This document shows, in pieces, positions 24,176 through 36,479 of a stretch of DNA of 64,000 nucleotides. The stretch is taken from positions 3,696,001-3,760,000 of the forward strand of contig WOAB01000211.1 in the NCBI GenBank assembly GCA_027886185.1, given 5' to 3'. The position numbers and the translations under genes were made by a program. The notes under the pieces were generated by a model that worked only from the letters and a program-made list of their open reading frames with translations, was not told the origin of the DNA and did not search any database. This DNA is from Rheum nobile (taxonomy: Eukaryota > Streptophyta > Magnoliopsida > Caryophyllales > Polygonaceae). The stretch's first letter is position 1. Each line of letters begins with the position of its first letter.

Positions 24176-25230
24176 TTTAAATCACAAGCAAAATAACAGA
24201 ACCTGCACAGAAACAAACAAGAAATTGACAACAAAACAAGCAAAAAATTACATGCCCAGAAATCACAAGCAAATTAACAAAACCTGCCCAGAAACAAAAT
24301 ATTAAATACAAAATATGAACCTGTAATGTACAATAAACCAAACCATAAATGAACATGCAATAACCAAAGAAGAAATTAATTGTGGCCACAAAATTTACTT
24401 TGTACAACTTTTTTGGCACATTCTAATGCAAATAATATCAAATCTTCTGAGGCTGAAAATACATATAAATCCAACACTGAAGCAAAAATCGTCTTGTCCA
24501 TAAATAGTCAAAATGTGTATTATTACGTAATAAACAGTACATAATAAATCAAAAAATATATCGATATCCAGTTATGCCCAAATTCGTCTACTAAAACTTG
24601 TGTTAGAAGACTCGGTTTTTGGCAGTATAAATGTAGAACATCTAAGGTATTATCATTACGTACTACATCAGAAAACTCTTTCAGTGAAGAGGTAATACTA
24701 ATTGTTTTCTGATTGTTTTCTTATTGATTTTATTACATATACTAATTGTTTTCTGATTGATTTCATTACATATACTCATCGATTTCTGATTTGTGAAAAA
24801 AAAATCATAACATATATGAATTCTGGAATAAGATGATAAACTTATTTTTTGTATAAACTACAATCAAAACGGATACTAATTTCGTAAACCGATTGTTTGT
24901 CCATGTATAATTTTAAATTATAAGAATGCATATTGATTTCTGATCTAATAGCAAAAACAGATTTTGATTTAATACCTAAACTCATTTAATACAGTTTAAC
25001 TGAGTTGTTTATGTACTAAGAATGCATGAAAAAGGTATTAAATCAGATATCAAAACATATATGTCCATGTACTAATGTAGGTAGTTCGTCCTCAAGTATG
25101 TGTTAATGAATATGCATTCTTTCCAGTAAATCTTAGTATTTTTTTCATAGCATATTTAATAAGATTTAATTCAGATTTTACATTTTATATAAAACTGCAT
25201 AACGTTTTGAAGGTATGAAAAAGTAGGTAC
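24176..25230. other. AT-rich Helitron interior without genes
   Basis: A segment of about 40 bp (ATCACAAGCAAA..AACCTGC.CAGAAACAAA) is repeated at 24180 and 24263. No coding region seen; short frames are compositional. Confidence 0.45.
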
Positions 25231-25235
25231 AGATG

Positions 25236-25297
25236 ATGCTCCGAGAGGCTATTACAATAGCCCTTTTGCCGATTATTATAATAGGCTCTCGGAGCAT
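25236..25297. repeat. hairpin 1 of a four-member family in the Helitron
   Basis: Arms ATGCTCCGAGAGGCTATTA and TAATAGGCTCTCGGAGCAT pair nearly perfectly. The following TAAATACCCTCTCA-type sequence is shared with hairpin 4. Confidence 0.75.
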
Positions 25298-25439
25298 GAT
25301 CTACATCCATAAATACCCTCTCACACCCATAAATACCCTCTCATTGATATGAATATTTATATATTTTGTTTTGTTTTATATTTCATATAAAATATATACT
25401 TATTTTTTATATGTTGTATTTTACATATGTCGAAAACTC

Positions 25440-25735
25440 AACATCAAATCAAGGACATTACAGGTATCCGAGGTCATGGTGAAGGGATCACATGCAGCCA
25501 GAAAGTCAAGTTGGATTTCTTATCTTCAATCCAGATTAAGTATAATGATATCTAAATTTATATGTTACAAGCATTTATCATGCAGTTAGAATAAAAGTCA
25601 AGTTTACATTATGGATATCTGTATTCCAGTTAAATAGCATTTTTATTCAATTTTCTTTTCAGGTCATGGTCAAGGGATCACATGCAGCCAGAAAGTTCAA
25701 TCCTAGGAATCGAAACTAAAAGGTATTGTTTATGT
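25440..25735 (+). other. duplicated exon-like segment
   Basis: The block GTCATGGT(G/C)AAGGGATCAC continuing with ATGCAGCCAGAAAG occurs at 25474 and again at 25664, the second time just after TTTCTTTTCAG, a good splice acceptor. Read in frame it gives VMVKGSHAARK. It looks like alternative copies of one exon from a captured gene, but no family is recognised. Confidence 0.35.
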
Positions 25736-25974
25736 TTATGTGGTTCGATTTGTAATGTTTGATTGTGTTTATCTACAATTAAATCATTAGTTTTCAGTTA
25801 TATGCTTTAGGTTAACTATCTAATGCTAAAATACTGACTACTCTATGCAAACATTAATCAGAGCATTTAGTTCTAGGCGTACCTTTATGTCTTTCATGAT
25901 TAACCAATTTAGAATAATATGAATATTACCAATTTAGAATAACAAATTTAATATTAGAAATGAATACTTTTTAT

Positions 25975-26545
25975 AGGTTAGGGATTAGGGTTTAATATAA
26001 AGGGTCTTAAGGTAAAGGTTAGGGCTTAGGGTTCTCAAATTGATAATTATGTTATAGGGTTTAGGGTAAGCATATAAGGTAAAGGTTAGGGCTTAGGGTT
26101 TAATATAAAGGGTCATTTTGAAATAGTCTAATTAGGTTCTCAAAATTAGGTTCTCAAAATAACATATTAAAATTGATAATTATGTCAAAGGGTTTAGGGT
26201 AAGCCTATAAGGTAAAGGTTAGGGCTTAGGTTTTAATATAAAGGGTCATTTAGAAATATTTTGAAAATAAAATAATCTACTATATAAAATAACATATTCA
26301 GTACAGAAAATATGAATATTTCCAATTTAGAATAATAAATTCAATATTACAAATGAACACTTTTTATAGGTTATGGCTTAGGGTTTAGGGTTTAGGGTCA
26401 TTATGTATGTCTTAGGGTTTAGATTATTAACAATTAGGTTCTCAAATTGATAATTATGTTATAGCGTTTAGGCTAAGCCTATAAAGTAAAGATTAGGGCT
26501 TAGGGTTTAATATAAAGGGTTTAGGGTGTTTATATAGTATGTCTA
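25975..26545 (+). repeat. interstitial telomere-like repeats
   Basis: Many copies of TTAGGGTTTAGGG variants (TTTAGGG being the plant telomere unit) lie within a longer unit that also includes ATATAAAGGGTCAT and AATTGATAATTATGTTATAG. The longer unit recurs about four times (25975, 26080, 26215, 26365, 26490). Confidence 0.8.
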
Positions 26546-26549
26546 TTTC

Positions 26550-27400
26550 TTATAGCAGAATTATAAGTGAATAGGTTTATTTCCTTTTTGTATATAAAAC
26601 ATTTATGATTGTATACTAAATTTAAAAGGGAAAAAATTATATTAACTTATAAAACTGCAATTTATATGATGTAAATAGTTGTTAATGTGTCTAAAGATTC
26701 TGTAGGATGTATACAAATACTTTCAAAACAATTTATTTAAGTCAGATAACATTTAGTAAAGATTAGTTTACTACAAAGTTTTTTTGGATTGCGGTTTTTC
26801 AGGAAATGGCAAGTTGTATATAACTTTTTTTGATTATCCAATGTAGTATAATTTAATGTCCATATATGATTGCAGAATCAATTGATATATTATTAAAAAA
26901 ATATTAATTTCTATAATGAGTGATTTTTCATGAAGGAGTTGTATATAAGGTTTGATTATTCTATAGGATGACACATCGAGAAAACAAATAAAACTGCTGA
27001 AACCTGAGACATTGAGCAGAGAATCGACTATGAGGCTTGGAGAAGTTTTTCTATTCGAGGAGGCATGCAAATGAGTAGGGTTCATTATATTATTTAGGTT
27101 AATTTACAACTAAATCAATAGGGTGAATTCATATTATTTGTGTATATTTACAACTAAATCAGTAGGGTTCACTCATATTGTTTAGGTTAATTACTAGGTA
27201 CTCACTTTTTATGTTTCTATTGTCCGATTTGTAATGTTTGTTTGTGTTTATTTACAAGTAAAACAGTAAGGTTCATTTATAATATTTAGGTTAATTTCTA
27301 GGTACTGAGTTCCAGGTTACTGAAAAATGCAATAAATCTAAACTACTATCTAATCTATTAGACTACTAATCAAAACTTAAATCTAAACTACATTCTTGGC
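26550..27400. other. AT-rich Helitron interior, nothing recognised
   Basis: Repeats of AGGTTAATTTACAACTAAATCA-like blocks at 27095, 27145 and 27245. No supportable gene. Confidence 0.4.
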
Positions 27401-29100
27401 GTACCTTTATGTCTTGTATACTAGCAATACCACTCCAAACATTGTTATTTCTGATTCCAATCCGCACAACACCACGTGGAATTCCTATACCATATTAAAT
27501 AATCGTTATTAGTTAATAGATTTAGACAATAAATTAATTTCAACAATTTAAGTATAAAGAAAAAGAAGCATGACCTTATTGTGTATCTTCAACCCCAATA
27601 ATTGATGTAGATTGGAGACTAATGCTAAAACCTGTATTTTCAAGGGATACGATCATACAATAAATATTTTTTATGGTCATGTAAAATAAAAAGCTAAAAG
27701 AAATGTATAAATTGCATTGTAAATAATAGTACCTTGCAATATTAGTAAACTGTAACACCCAGATAGCTATCTGATTTCCAGTACACTTCAAATTTTGGGT
27801 TCAGTTGTTTATACTTGCACAAGTAGAACAACCAGTAATTAGTATATGAATTAAGAAGCATAAACAATTAATATAATTTGTAATTTAAGACGTGCTACCT
27901 TGCAAAATATTAACAGATTGAACTTCCTCAAGAGCTCACATGCAATCTGACATAGGATAGCAATTGCAAATTTAGTTGTACTGAAAATTGTATTCGAACA
28001 TATCTAAGCTCTATAAGAACGGTACCTTTATATGTATTATTGTTCCCTGATTTCAGAAGCAGGTATCATGGATATTTATTTCTTCAAACCTATGAAGGAA
28101 AATAATAGGGTTAAATTACTACATGTACCAGATGTGAGTAAAGTAGAATAGCAGTTAAGAACTTGAATGAGAATGTATAATTTGTAGTGTAAAAAAGAGT
28201 ACCTTAAAATATGATTATAACACTCAGATTGCTGACTTATTTCCAGTACACTTCCAATTTTGGATTCAGTTATTTCTACTTGCACAAGTGGAAAAACGAT
28301 TAATTAGAATATGAATTAATAAGCATGAAGCAATAATGTGAAGTAATATGTTGCAGAATATTAACAATTTGAATTTTGTAAAGGAGATACGTTCTACCTT
28401 GTAGAATATGAAAGTATGGAACTTTATGAATCCATTAATATTGTATTGATTGTTGTTATCAGGGCCACATGGAGTGATTATCTGCATTCAGACATAGAAT
28501 ATGACCTTACTGTATATCTTGAATGACTGGACTGTAATAGATGTATGAATTGGAGGAGAAATGATAAAACCTGTTATTTCATGTGAACAAAATTCAGTAA
28601 ATTGTTTTATGTTAATGATCAATTAAATATAGTCAACATTATAGTAGGAGGCATACCCTTAGATGTCATAGTTTAAGTTAAGGTTTATCTCTTGCCAGTG
28701 TGGAATCCAGATCCACATGGTATTCCTATAACAAAATAAATATGTTAAGCATATAATATATTAAATAAAAAGTAACAGATTATGCTGTTAATTGTAAAGA
28801 TAAATAAGCATGACCTGGAAGTACATCTTTAATGAGACTAAGAGATGTTGAAACATGTAGTTGCAATTTTTTTCAATTCAGTAAACATACTTCCAGTTAA
28901 AAAATAATGATAGGGTAAATTAATATGTTACAACCACTTACCAAGCAGTATGTAATATTTAGTGTTATGATGAGGTACACATAGCGTGGTGACATGCAAT
29001 CAGAGAGAAGGAACAATTGCAAAAGTTAATATCTTATTATATGACATATGCATGCTATATAAATAGGTAATGTAATTTCTTATATACTACAGTATACTTG
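27401..29100 (-). other. exon-like debris with internal duplications, minus strand
   Basis: On the minus strand several short blocks read like exons, for example GIPRGVVRIGIRNNNVWSGI (about 27400-27485), with plausible GT and AG neighbours. A segment of about 170 bp around 27700-27870 is repeated at about 28170-28340 (shared core CAGTACACTTC.AATTTTGG.TTCAGTT). This suggests remains of a gene captured by the Helitron and internally duplicated. No domain is recognised and no continuous protein can be assembled by eye. Confidence 0.3.
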
Positions 29101-29422
29101 CAGATTTCTATATACTTTAAAAAAAAAAGTCTCTCAAACATACATTGCAACATATATATCAAAGAGAAATAGACATACAAAGAGAAATAGACACACACGG
29201 AGATAAATTATATGCTGATATTGATTATACATGCTGATATTTTGGGTGTCTTTCATTGTACTCTCTGAGGATTTTTCCTCCCTTTATTGAACCAAACATG
29301 TAGAAAGTTAAAGTAGAGAACATATTGGAATCATATTAGCCCAAATCCTATCCTTTATGATTTTATTAAAACATTATTTATAAAGTTCAAGTAGATTAAT
29401 CTCAAACAGTAGGCTGAAAGTT

Positions 29423-29502
29423 TATGCAGAATATACTTAGAGGCTTTTAGTTTGTTCCTTTTGCAGATAAAACTTATAACCTCTATGAGCATATTCTGCA
29501 TA
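29423..29502. repeat. hairpin 2 of the Helitron hairpin family
   Basis: Arms TATGCAGAATATACTTAGAG and CTCTATGAGCATATTCTGCATA, with a loop containing TTAGTTTGTTCCTTTTGCAG. Confidence 0.75.
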
Positions 29503-29691
29503 CCCTAAATACCCACATATGAGATATGAAGTTTAATGTTTTTGTTATTGAAATTGTATATGAACTGATTTTGTATTTAAATACCATGAAGTGTGTGCAG
29601 ATCATACTGAGGATTCATTTTAAAAATATTATTTAGAAACATTATTTAGAAAGTTCAAGCAGATTATTCTCAAACAGTATGATGAATGTTT

Positions 29692-29771
29692 GTACAGAAT
29701 ATGCTCAGACAGGCTTTTAGTTTGTTCCTTTTGATGATAAAACTAATAACCTCTCTGAGCATAATCTGCAC
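29692..29771. repeat. hairpin 3 of the Helitron hairpin family
   Basis: Arms GTACAGAATATGCTCAGACA and CTCTCTGAGCATAATCTGCA. The loop is nearly the same as in hairpin 2 (TTAGTTTGTTCCTTTTGATG). Half-copies TGAGCATAATCTGCAC follow at 29795. Confidence 0.75.
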
Positions 29772-29845
29772 ACTCTAAATACCCCTATCTGAGCATAATC
29801 TGCACATTATAAGTATTCCCACAAAACGAGTAGGTTGAACAAGTC

Positions 29846-29921
29846 GTGCAGAATATGCTCGGAGAGGGTATTAGAAGAGTCGGTTGGTCATTCTAACACC
29901 CTGTCCGAGCATACTCTGCAC
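29846..29921. repeat. hairpin 4 of the Helitron hairpin family
   Basis: Arms GTGCAGAATATGCTCGGAGA and CTGTCCGAGCATACTCTGCAC, loop AGAAGAGTCGGTTGGTC. It is followed by ACTAATACCCTCTCACTGAT, close to the sequence after hairpin 1. Confidence 0.75.
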
Positions 29922-30056
29922 CTACTAATACCCTCTCACTGATATGAGAATGCTTATATATTTTATACAGTTTTAATATTCGATTTTTGGTTATTACAGG
30001 TAGAACTCATATTACAGATAGAACTCATGAAGAACAGTCTTCTCAAATCTATTAAT

Positions 30057-30763
30057 TCAGTGAATCAGACGAAAACGGTTGATAGTAGATTTTAATAGAA
30101 AATGGTTTTGAAAATTAAGCATTTCAAACATCGAAAAATTACCAGAGAAAGTGAAACAGAGAGAAAGAGAGAGGTAGAACTTACATTTCTCAGTTCTGGA
30201 GTTTACCAGAAACTTCTTCCACATCTCTTCATCAACCGCGTAGGTTGTTTCTTCCCGATCTCCAACCCAGAATACTCTTTCCAACGATTTTATTGTATAC
30301 AAGAATGAGATATCTTTCCAGAGATATGTGTAGTCTATATCTACACTTTTCTGTTTCTCCTCTGTATAAATAAGATCAGAGTCAGAACATTGTGCAGTAC
30401 GACGTGTTTGGTATGATCCCAGCGAAAAAATAGCACACAATATCAACATACCTGTTAGACAGTAGCTGAACGCATAGGAATAGAATTCCACAAAGTTTGA
30501 GGGCCTTCTAACCTTTCAGAGCACATCAAGAGAATCAGAAATCCCTTTATAGGAGGAGACCCATACTTTGTAGCTCACAGTAATACATCATCAACCACAT
30601 CAATATAATGATAAATGAACTCAGGAAACTGGAAAAGAAATATCTTTTTCTCAAGCTCAGGGAGCACCTTTTTCAATTTAGCAACAGTATTCACACGAAG
30701 TGGTTTCAGGCACCGACGCCACTCTTCCTGCAAAAGGAACAGTTCATCATTCAAAGTATACAA
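30057..30763 (-). pseudogene. possible captured gene fragment in the Helitron
   Basis: Two minus-strand frames look more protein-like than the surroundings. The upstream one (30763-30575) includes QEEWRRCLKPLRVNTVAKLK and ELEKKIFLFQFPEFIYHYID. The next (about 30420-30190) includes YLWKDISFLYTIKSLERVFW, then GDREETTYAVDEEMWKKFLV, and stops at a good donor context AAATGTAAGT near 30185. Together they resemble neighbouring exons of one gene whose family I do not recognise. A host gene piece carried by a Helitron is a usual explanation, but this is inference. Confidence 0.35.
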
Positions 30764-31141
30764 AAATCATTTACTGTCACCATTGTGTTGAGTTCACATT
30801 CTTTTGCACTATTCAGTAGCATGACTCGGTCAAAACGAATAATACAGAACAAAGTAAGTAGTAGTGCGTAAGAAGAATATACTTATTCTTTACATGCATA
30901 TAAAGTTAAAAAAATATGATGAATTCCACAAGAAAAATCATTGACTTAGATAAACAGAGCGAGAAATAGATCTAGAGCGAGAGCAATAGAGAGAGACAAA
31001 GAGTCAAGGAGACATATATGTTACGTTTAAAAAATTTACAGAGAGAGTGAAAGAGGAAGAATAAAAATGGAAATATAGATTTTGTTTCTTGAGTGAAGTT
31101 TGATGAAGAAGAGATAAAAAGAGAGAGTGGAAATAAAGAGG

Positions 31142-31242
<101 letters not shown>

Positions 31243-31429
31243 CTTACCTTTGTCCACTGTGGAGCTCAAAAGAGATTTCTTCTTCCTCTCCGCATCAACC
31301 GTGTTATCAGGGCCACGTTAAGTGATTAAGTGCATTCAGATGGAGGAGAGGAATTGCAAGGTTAGTTTTGTACTGTATGAAATAATGATTCATTATATAT
31401 ATAAGCCGATTAAGTTTAATGAAGTCCAT

Positions 31430-33420
31430 TAGGGCCTGTAATGTAAAAGAAAGTTAAGTTTAATGAAGTCCAATAAGCCCATGAAGCACATGAAGCCCAT
31501 TAAGCCAATTAATAATTGGCAGAATAATGTTTAAGCCCAATAACTGATATGAGGAGATCTGGACTTGGGCCTAGAAGCCCGTTTAACATAATCAGGCAAA
31601 ATAATAATATTCGACATATTATGGGCATATACAATTAAATAAGTCGGTTTTATTAAAGTGAACAATAACTATTGGGTCGGACTTACTAATTTGTATTTTA
31701 TACTTGGGCCTAGCCCATTCAATTTTAACAGCCTTATTAGTATGACAATTGATATACATAGACATTTACTTAATTGGGCCAATAAGCCCAATACATATAA
31801 TGAAAAAGATCCAATTTTTTGTCAGAAATCAAAAATAAAATATATCAAAATTGTTGTGAATCACTTAATGGAAAGAACAACTGACTTAAACCAACATTTT
31901 GACAAAAAAAACGGACAAAATAATTAAACACATCAAATGCAGAAAGCTAAGATTATCATTTCTTAAACTATAAAACAAAAAAAAATCAATTAGCCATAAG
32001 AAATCGAATCTTATTTAATCAATTATTTAATTCATAACAGAGAGTAATATGAACCAGAAAAAAAGAAAGCAACACCGAATTGAATCCAAAATCTGCATGA
32101 AATTTGTACAGAGACCTTACATTTTGTTCTAGGTTGGATGACGGAACCTCCTTCTTCAAGGTACAGTCCAAAGCCAAAGTCCAGATCTCCTCATATCGTC
32201 ATATGCAAAAGATTCATGTCAGTATTTAATAAAGTGATGAAGCATGAAATAAAATAAACACACGATACAGAGAGAGAGTGAGAGGAACTCATGCATGGTG
32301 GAATCTAGATCTTCTGGCGGTGGTGGGAATCGTCTATGGCTTAAACCTCCAAGACGAATGGCGAAAAGGCACTTGGAAGTGGCAAGAATCACTTTTCCAT
32401 TTTAGATATGTAAACTGATCTCTTCAAACTAATGTGTCTTGGATCTGAACTTTGTGAAAAAGGAGGAAGACACACAGCGAAGCAGAGAGATGGTTGGCCG
32501 GGATTTACAGAAAGATAAAGACAATCGGTGAAGGTTGGAAATGGATTTCGGTGAAGGGTGAAGAAGGCAGAGGTTGAAAAAGGCAAAGATGATTTAAAAA
32601 AAATGCCATGGATCTGTATTTTGTAAGCTTCAAGCTTCACAGAGAAAGAGAGCGAGAGAGACAACCCAAAAACGCCATGGATCTGGATTTCGGCGAAGGT
32701 TGAAGAAGGTGAAGGTTAAAGAAGGCAAAGGTTGGTTTTTTTTAGAGAAATCGTCATGGATCTCGAAGTGGTGAAGCCTTGGATCTGGAATTGTTGAAGA
32801 CGGAGAAGGTTGACAGAGAAGGAGAGTGAGATAGAACCCAAAAACGGCATTTCGGGGTGTTAGGGTTTCCGCATTAGGCTTTAGAAGCATCTGGACATTG
32901 ATGCTTCATATTAGGCCTATAAGGCCATGAACCAAATGAGCCCGAAAAACAAGCCCAAAAAAATTAGTCAGCGGTGGTTTACAGATAAGCGACATCTGTT
33001 CAAGTGGACCTATAAAAAACCCATAAAACATTTCAAATTAGCCCATTAAATTTTGGTCCATCTTAATATATTACTGGCCCATAAGTCCATTTAATATTTA
33101 AAATGATTTATAATTGAATTCATTAATAAAATAAATAAGTAGATTATGATATAACTATTTCTTAGTATTTATAAATTTGTATTATATTTTTATAATACTA
33201 AAATAAATAATTATAATTGAATTCTATTTAAATACTTAAATTAAGTAGTTAAATTTGTATTTTTATAATACTAAAAAAAACTTGCATGAATATAAATATA
33301 TTAAAAAATTAATCAATTTTATACTTTTAATAAATTTAATTATACATATTGGGCGCGAAATACAATATAAAAAGTTTGTACTCGGGTGTAATAGCACATA
33401 TGTCTATATATTTTTATAAA
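31430..33420. other. Helitron interior with GGCCCA-rich and GAAGGTT-rich repeats, no gene
   Basis: 31430-31800 and 32900-33100 are dotted with AAGCCCATTAAG/GGCCCA motifs. 32330-32880 repeats blocks such as CCATGGATCTGGATTT and GAAGGTTGAAGAAGG three or four times. No supported coding region. Confidence 0.45.
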
Positions 33421-33425
33421 TAGTA

Positions 33426-34150
33426 AACATAAATCCGATTCCAGCAGTTGCTAAATCTGTTTATCCCTCTCTTATGGAAGATCAGTTGTCTCCGACGTAC
33501 TTTGAAGAACGGGCAATTCTTGCTCCAACACACGAAGAGGTAGATAAAGTTAATGAGTATATTTGTTGCCTGGTGATGAAAAGGTCTATCTCAGTTCGGA
33601 TAGTCTGTGCAAAGCGGGTCATGTTAAAGACAGTGATGTGAGTATTTATACGTCTGACTACTTGAACAATATTAGATGTTCTGGTCTTCCGAATCATGTA
33701 CTGAAACTTAAGGTTGGAGTCCCTATTATGCTGCTTCGAAATATTGATCAGTCGTTAGGTTTATGCAACGGGACGAGATTGATAACCACGCAGCTTGACA
33801 ATCATGTCATACAAGGGATAATTATTTCAGGCAACAATATTGGACATACGGTTTTGATTCCTCGCATGATAATGTCACCGTCAGACACTTCATTTCCTTT
33901 TAAGTTTCAACGAAGACAATTTCCCTTGAGTGTCTGTTTTGCTATGACCATAAACAAGAGCCAAGGCCAATATCTTGCCAATGTCGGTTTGTATCTTCCA
34001 CGCCCTGTTTTCAGTCATGATTAGTTTTATGTTGCTTCACCAAGGGGTGACTAGCAAGAAAGGTTTGAAGATCTTGATTTGCGACAAAGACAAGAAGAGA
34101 TATAATACTACAACCAATGTAGTATACAAGGAAGTTTTTGATAATTTGTA
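33426..34150 (+). pseudogene. Helitron helicase (PIF1-like), C-terminal remnant
   Basis: Only the last part of the Rep-helicase survives. The frames read LEDQLSPTYFEERAILAPTHE-like words, YLPGDEKVYLSSDSLCK, SGLPNHVLKLKVGVPIMLLR, NIDQSLGLCNGTRL and FAMTINKSQGQYL, which are the conserved end of the PIF1-family helicase of plant Helitrons (helicase motifs V-VI region). A stop after PVFSHD (34022-34024) breaks the terminal YVAxSR motif region, and a frame change lies near 33560. The N-terminal zinc finger and HUH Rep domain and most of the helicase are absent, so this copy could move only with help from another element. Confidence 0.9.
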
Positions 34151-34486
34151 GCAATTTTGAACATCGTGCCATCTGTTATGTTTAGCGTGTCATTTTCATG
34201 TATTAGAGTTAAATGAACTTTTTTATTATGTTTTATCGTTTTACAAGTATTGATGTAAAAGAGTGTGATTATGCCTGTTTGTAAGACTACTAAACCAATT
34301 TTTATGATTAATAAAGTTATTGAGAGTTTCGTCTCTCTTTATATAATGTAATTTTTTATATCTTTAATTTGTTTAGTCAATTTATCACTTTTTAATTTAA
34401 ATAACTAATCATATATATATTGAAACAATGATTATTCGATAATAAAAATATACAATTTTTACAAATGTAAAATAAAATAAAAAAAT

Positions 34487-34514
34487 CCCGTGCAAGGCAC
34501 GGGTATTACACTAG
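34487..34514 (+). other. Helitron 3' terminus: hairpin and CTAG end
   Basis: A perfect 7-bp stem (CCCGTGC/GCACGGG) with loop AAG, then TATTACA, then CTAG. This is the transposition terminator form of plant Helitrons. Confidence 0.92.
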
Positions 34515-35539
34515 TATTTTGAATAATCAAGGATAATAAACTAAACTCTCATTGATAAAAAAAAAAATTTGCAAATGGACGCCTGCTTGGCATACTTAAT
34601 TGATTGATGTGCAAAGAAGATATATTTTGACTCCAATATATATAAATACATATTACATGATTTTTATGTTACAAAACGTTATAGTTTTTTTTTTTTTAAA
34701 ACAGCGTAATGGTTTAAATTTATATATATAGTAGTTTGAGACATTAATCAATAACATTTAAAATCTTATCTATAATCCCTTCTTATTTCAATATTTTCAA
34801 CAATAAAGATAATATATTAAACTCCCATTAATAAATAAATCAATTAACATTTTGATAATTTTTTATATTTATATTATACAAGTCATTTGAAGATTTATAA
34901 AAAAAGCGTCTTCAAATAATTGCTCTTAATCTTCAAATATCTATTTTCGATGATAAATCAAAACTAAAAACACAAGTAACTACAAGATTAGAAGAATTGT
35001 AGAAATGATTGTAATTTTTTCGTTAATAAGCTAACAATATTGAAAACACTAATCTCATGCAAAGCACATGTATAAACAACTAGTATCTAGAATAAACAAC
35101 ATAATTCAAGATTAGAATAAAAACTAACATAAATGTACTTGTTTTTATGTATTTTCATGTTTTCAAATTTAAATAAAGTTAAGTGTTATTTGTTTTGTTA
35201 TATTATTTCAAACTTAAAACGTCAATTGTATAATTATTCTATGAATTTGGGGACATAAAATATATACTTACATAATACTTCAAACTTAAAATGTCAATTG
35301 TATAGTTATTATACAAATTCAAAATATTATAATAATATTTTTAAAATATTATACCATATTAACACATTTTTTAGTATCTGATTTAATATTTTAATTATAT
35401 ATTTTAAATTATGAAATTTTAGATTTTATATTAATGTTATGTATTTGAATAGTTGAAGGGTAAATAAACTTAATGTTAAAAAATCAGGGTTATGGAGAAA
35501 AAAGTAAGATGAGTTTTTAAAATGATGTAGAGTAGAGAA
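34515..35539. repeat. AT-rich flank: second tandem unit and a decayed second Helitron 3' end
   Basis: 34560-34830 is the second copy of the repeat interrupted by the Helitron and keeps the empty site ATATTTT at 34791-34797. At 35056-35083 a degenerate Helitron end is visible: CATGCAAAGCACATG with loop AA(A)G, then TATAAACAACTAG followed by T. Its matching left end is not found. No genes. Confidence 0.5.
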
Positions 35540-36361
35540 AAAAAGTGGCTAAAAAACTAACCATGGTACATGGCCAATTCTACAAGAAATCACCAGTTAT
35601 ATAACTATTTATTTTAAACCACCCAAATATCGATCAACATTAACAACGAGCCACCCAAGCACAATTTCCATAAAAAACCGTTAAATTATGTGAAAAGTTT
35701 ATTTTACCTCTGATTTTGGAAATAATTACAATTCCTATGTCATCTTCTTCTTCATCATTACTATTGCATTTGTATCTTCTTCTTCCTCTTTTTTCAATTA
35801 ATCTAAATACAAAAGGGGGCGTTGGCATCAGATCCGGAATCGCAAAGACCCTAATCTTGGACACATCGAGCTCGCCCATGGTGGACACTTCAACACCGAT
35901 GATCATGTTGACAAGGCGTTGTCATCAGATCTGGAATCGCAACAGCCCTAAACTTTGCACTTGACGAGCTTGCAGGTGGTGGAGCCTTCGACGCCAGTGA
36001 CGATGTCGAGGAGGCAGTAGCATTAGATTTGGAATCGCAATGACTCTATTCTTGGTCTTGTCGAGCTCGCAAGTGGTGGAACTTTCAACGCAATCGGGCG
36101 AGGAGGCAGTAGGTTTAGATAAAGGGGTAAAAAAAATAAAGGGGTAAAATAGTAATAAGATAATAGTATTACTCATAATTTTTAGAAAACTCAGGGGTAA
36201 AATGGTCTTTTAATACATTTTTAATGGAGTTGACGGAAACTATCATGGATGGCTCGTTGTTAACAGATATAGATATTTGGGTGGGTTAACTTAAATAGCC
36301 ATATAACGGACGGTTTCTTGCAGGATTGACCATATAACAGGTGGTTTTCTGCAAATTTCCC
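35540..36361. mobile_element. small TIR DNA transposon (probably Mutator-like, non-autonomous)
   Basis: Long imperfect inverted repeats bound about 0.8 kb. Left: TACAAGAAATCACCAGTTAT, then AACCACCCAAATAT and TTAACAACGAGCCACCC (35578-35655). The right arm in reverse complement (36361-36250) has TGCAAGAAACCGTCCGTTAT, AACCCACCCAAATAT and TTAACAACGAGCCA. The right terminus starts GGGAAATTTGC, a usual Mutator-like terminus. Inside, a segment of about 100 bp is present three times (35823, 35920, 36020), sharing ATCAGATC.GGAATCGCAA and TCGAGCTCGC. There is no transposase. Confidence 0.7.
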
Positions 36362-36479
36362 TTTTAAAAAAGAGTGAAAAGTGTAAAAACACTTAATTAA
36401 GAGTTGTGTAGTAAGAAACTGCTAAAAAACTAGGTGAATAGGCATGTCTAGACATTTAATAGTTTTTTTAGCAACTTAA

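Noticed and set aside
32389..32890. Two minus-strand frames of about 90 codons, Ser/Leu/Pro-rich
   Set aside because: They read through repeated GGATCTGGATTT/GAAGGTT blocks; periodic and without a domain.
34764..34785. TCTTATCTATAATCCC taken as a second Helitron left end
   Set aside because: The same position is part of the tandem unit that continues without interruption, so it is not an element border.
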